DNA of 64,000 nucleotides, from positions 3,348,001 through 3,412,000 of the forward strand of contig NC_085884.1 of NCBI RefSeq assembly GCF_035222275.1. The letters are read 5' to 3'. The notes under the pieces were generated by a model. That model was not told the origin of the DNA, searched no databases, and saw only the letters and a list, made by a program, of their open reading frames with translations. Below are positions 61,309 to 64,000 of this stretch, in pieces (the first letter of the stretch is position 1; each line of letters starts with the position of its first letter). The position numbers were made by a program, and so were the translations under genes. Source of the DNA: Podospora bellae-mahoneyi (Eukaryota > Ascomycota > Sordariomycetes > Sordariales > Podosporaceae).

Positions 61309-63132
61309 TCAGATCGTAACCCCTTTCCTCACCTCCCTATTCCTCCTCTCCTTACGCTCCTCCGGACTCCCACCATCTCTATACTGCCACAATCGACTCA
61401 ACTCCCTGACCCTCATCTTCACCACCCCCTCCCGCCTAAACGTTGCCCTCTTCCTCAAGATCGTAGGACTGACACTATGAATCTGCACCTGTTCCCCCTC
61501 CAGATCCCCCTCAATATCAGCCCCCTCGTCATTCCCAATGATGACCTCACTCTCCATGAACTCATTATCCCCTTCTTCTACACACCCAACCAATTTCCCG
61601 TCGCTGTCGCGTAGGAGCTTCCCGTTGGCGTCCCGCTGGAGGGGGAACATCCCATCGAGATAGTGCTGCACAAACTGGTGACCGCCGCGGGGGCTAGACC
61701 GGGCGAAGACTCTTCCTATGAATCTGGGCATGGTGGGTGAGTCGAGTGTGGAGGTGGTGAAGTGGAGGACGCCCCATAAGGCGACAAAGTCGGTTGTGTG
61801 GGCGTAATGCTCGATGTGGCCGATGGCGCGGTCCGAGAGCTGGGATGGGCGGGCGGAGCATGTTGAGGAGGTAAGGGAGGTCAAAGAGGGGATCTTTTCC
61901 TCTTGCTGTTCGGGAGTGAAATTGGCTTTGGCATTGGCATTTGGGGCTGTGTCGTCGGTGACGTTGGTGATTGTCCCATCATTCTCCTCCAGAGTGGAAT
62001 CTGTCTTGGCAGCCAGGGGGTTTCTCAGGGCGGCTCTCTGGGACCGGACGTGACGGTGGGGGTTGTTGAAGTGGTTGGCTGCGTTACCGAAAGTGTAGAC
62101 TTCCAGCTTGGAGAGAATGTCTTGGGGAAGTTCTTGAAGCAGCCAGTCGATAATCAGGCTGCCCTGGATTCCACCCTGAGAGTGGAGGATGAAGACGACT
62201 TTGGTGTTTTGAGGATCGTAGAGCTTTTCTTTGATGATGCGGTAGCAGACTCGGACGTCTTTAGTGGCATCTGAAGAAGAAGTTAGCAACACGGACCCGG
62301 ACCGGCAACGGGATATGACACTTGCACTGCCAGTTTCGCTGGATACAGCATTCTACAACATCGAAAAGTATACCCGCTCTGTGTTGTTGTCAGCCCTCGG
62401 TTCGTCTGTTGCCATTTGCTATTGAGAAGACAAACGTTTTGTTATGGATACCCAAGATGGGCCGCTTGAAGGTGACAGCTAGACGATTCAAGTTACTCTT
62501 CATCCAGTGTTCCCTATTCCATGTCAGCACAACGCCCCCACAGCACCTCGAGAGGCATACCCAGCAGCAACCCCATTGATAAATATCCACACCTCTCCCT
62601 CATGCTCCTTTCTCGCCTCGGCATATTCTGGATCACTGTGATACTCGACCTGGCCTCCTCTGCCATTCAATATCACACACAGCAGTTTGTTGACCCCCAT
62701 GAAGCCAGCAATCAACCCTACCGCCGTCCACACTGGCAAGATGATCATAAACGGCAACGCAACAACGAAGGCCAGCTGTAAAACGACCAGGACCAAATGG
62801 ACCGCCAAACTTAGCACGTTGCCATAAGTAAAAGACAGCTCAGACAGCTCGGCCGAGTCGGTTGGCGTCACAGGCCAAACAACATAGAATATGGCCCAGA
62901 GATAATGAAAGAAATAATAAACATCCCACATCATCAACGTCCACGGGAGATCCGTGTAGGAATAATTGATGACCGACTCTCCTCCCGTCTGCGAGCCGAT
63001 AAACGCCGTCGATGATAGCATCTTGGTGATGGGCTCCAGAGCCGACGCATCTTTGCGCCGGAAGAAGGCCATGATGGCGACGCCCAGGAGAAGAGTAGCA
63101 AAGGTGAGAAACGAAAGGGAGATCAACTCCAT
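61309..63132 (-). CDS. Membrane-anchored alpha/beta hydrolase-like protein
   Basis: The model is complement(join(61309..62270,62326..62378,62436..62513,62561..63132)), 554 residues. The first exon carries an N-terminal membrane helix (about 4-24) and further hydrophobic helices up to about residue 160. The hydrolase-like part starts at INGVAAGEHWMKSNLNRLA. The nucleophile elbow is VVFILHSQGG with Ser265; the first Gly of GxSxG is replaced by Leu. TFGNAANHF and HYAHTTDFVALWGV fit the rest of a lipase-like core. The C-terminal 80 residues are charged. The third intron (62271-62325) has a GC donor of perfect type (GCAAGT); with it the frame gives IQRNWQYATKDVR, without it the frames do not join. 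Substrate unknown; a lipid or ester is likely. Located in an internal membrane or plasma membrane. Confidence 0.8.
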
Positions 63133-63854
63133 GATGAGAGAAGAAGAAGAAGAAGAAGAAGAAGAAAAGAATAAGAAGTATGCACGACAAAACCAAGAAA
63201 TTCAAAATACCCAGATCCACGAGGGATGCTCACATGCCCAATGACTTTGATCAGAATGGGTGCACAGTTAAGGCTGAGAGGGAGGCTTGGCCGGCGACTT
63301 GAGGTGCCTTTTGTTGGTGTCAGACGCATAGTGACGAGTGACGAGGCTCGGAGAATTGATGCCAAGCTGAAGCACTGCAGCGGCGGGGGTCAATGTCACT
63401 TCTCTCTGCCACCTGAGAGGAGCTAACTGCTTGGCTGTGGATTCGTCTACAGCTATCTTTCAGACGTAAGAATGGAGGAGAAAAGAGACTTGATACATTG
63501 GTATCATGGTGTGCCTGAGCTGTGCCTCCCTTACCCGCGCCGGGCCTTGAACCTAAGATCTGACCAAGTTATCAACCAGGGGCAACGGCTCAACGGCAAA
63601 CGGAGATGACGTTGGATCTGGATCAAAGGTCCGGATTTCTTTTGGGTGAAGATGGTTGCATTGCAAGGGTTAGGGTAGGTATGGGCTGGTTAAGCAAGGG
63701 TTAGGGTTGGTGCGGGCTGGTTAAGACGGGCGCATCTTGGGCTTGGCACAAAAAAGTTCTTATCTTATCGGAGCTCACCAGCATCTTTTTTCGCAAAGGT
63801 TTCTGTCCCAGGTCAACATCATCAACCAGGTACATCACCTCCCACACCGACACA
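63133..63854. promoter_or_regulatory. Divergent promoter region, hydrolase and right-edge gene
   Basis: 722 bp. A (GAA)n run at 63138-63164 lies in the hydrolase leader. The right part holds the duplicated telomere-like unit at 63663-63724 and ends 7 bases after a CACCGACACA leader before the ATG. Confidence 0.5.
63663..63724. repeat. Tandem 31-nt duplication containing AGGGTTAGGG
   Basis: Units 63663-63693 and 63694-63724 both start GCAAGGGTTAGGGT and end GGGCTGGTTAA, with about four differences. Each has one AGGGTTAGGG box. The pair lies 131 bp upstream of the ATG at 63855. Confidence 0.85.
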
Positions 63855-64000
63855 ATGGGCAAAAACAGAAAGTCCAAGCGCCAATTGATTCGTGACGAAA
63901 AACGCGCCAAAAAGCGCGGCCACGAGAACGCCGAAGAGGAAGTCCGCGATGCGAAACGCCAGCGCCGCACCGACGGCGACGAAGAGCACGACGCCGATTT
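63855..64000 (+). CDS. Basic N-terminus of a probable nucleolar protein, 3' partial
   Basis: The first 48 codons of a gene run off the right edge without a stop. The start MGKNRKSKRQLIRDEKRAKKR is very Lys/Arg-rich and is followed by an acidic stretch (ENAEEEV, then DGDEEHDAD). Such alternation is typical of ribosome-biogenesis and RNA-modifying enzymes, and the AGGGTTAGGG boxes upstream point the same way. The family cannot be named from this fragment. Confidence 0.65.
   Translation, partial: MGKNRKSKRQLIRDEKRAKKRGHENAEEEVRDAKRQRRTDGDEEHDAD

Noticed and set aside
62316-62321. GT donor (GTGTCA) for the third hydrolase intron
   Set aside because: It leaves the frames out of phase with ATKDVRVC; the GC donor fits and gives a family-like sequence.
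63540-63620. tRNA-like GGTTCAAGGCC on the minus strand
   Set aside because: The flanking bases do not form a T stem and no box A or acceptor stem lies at the right distance.

Overview
The window is nuclear DNA of a filamentous ascomycete, most likely a Sordariomycete close to the Sordariales (Podospora, Chaetomium and Neurospora relatives). This is inferred from the sequence style. Introns are short (50 to 184 nt) with CTAAC or CTGAC branch points. Single 5S rRNA genes are dispersed, genes carry long A/T-rich flanks, and families typical of moulds are present: a Zn2Cys6 regulator, a NACHT-ankyrin NLR, a fungal LCCL membrane protein, and thi4 with a TPP riboswitch in an intron. There are no operons. 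Most models here were built by joining frames at splice sites and checking that the phases agree.

Layout, left half. 1-1973: end of a Ser/Thr/Gly-rich GPI-anchored wall protein. 2367-3960: thi4 (minus) with its riboswitch. 5341-6291: a Ras-like GTPase without a CAAX box (minus). 7933-9657: a PLP-dependent decarboxylase (plus). 11627-12475: an AMMECR1-domain protein (minus). 14234-14496: a 63-residue secreted peptide precursor (plus). 16115-18529: a Zn2Cys6 transcription factor (minus). 18799-18917: 5S rRNA (plus). 19812-23833: a six-exon NACHT-ankyrin NLR (minus) with MITE-like sequences on both sides. 24246-26306: an LCCL membrane protein (minus). 26893-27847: the mitochondrial p32/MAM33 protein (minus). 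28478-28816: a small Cys-containing protein (minus).

Layout, right half. 31269-31882: TMA16 (minus), divergent from EXO1 at 32811-35025 (plus). 35721-37447: SURF6/RRP14 (plus). 38581-39850: VPS74/GOLPH3 (minus). 41019-42635: an oxysterol-binding protein (minus). 53443-56123: a Grainyhead/CP2 transcription factor (plus), between gene-free stretches of about 10.8 kb and 5.2 kb. 61309-63132: a membrane-anchored alpha/beta hydrolase (minus). 63855 to the right edge: the start of a basic protein.

Most genes are unrelated housekeeping loci. Three groups share a theme: ribosome biogenesis (TMA16, SURF6, perhaps the right-edge gene), Golgi and lipid traffic (VPS74 and the oxysterol-binding protein both act around Golgi PI4P), and regulation or self/non-self sensing (NLR, Zn2Cys6 factor, Grainyhead). 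The most notable sequence features are the intronic TPP riboswitch of thi4, two GC-AG introns, a 25-nt microexon carrying the NLR Walker A motif, a MITE-like family beside the NLR, and the large non-coding territory around the Grainyhead gene. I did not find a clearly new multi-gene system.
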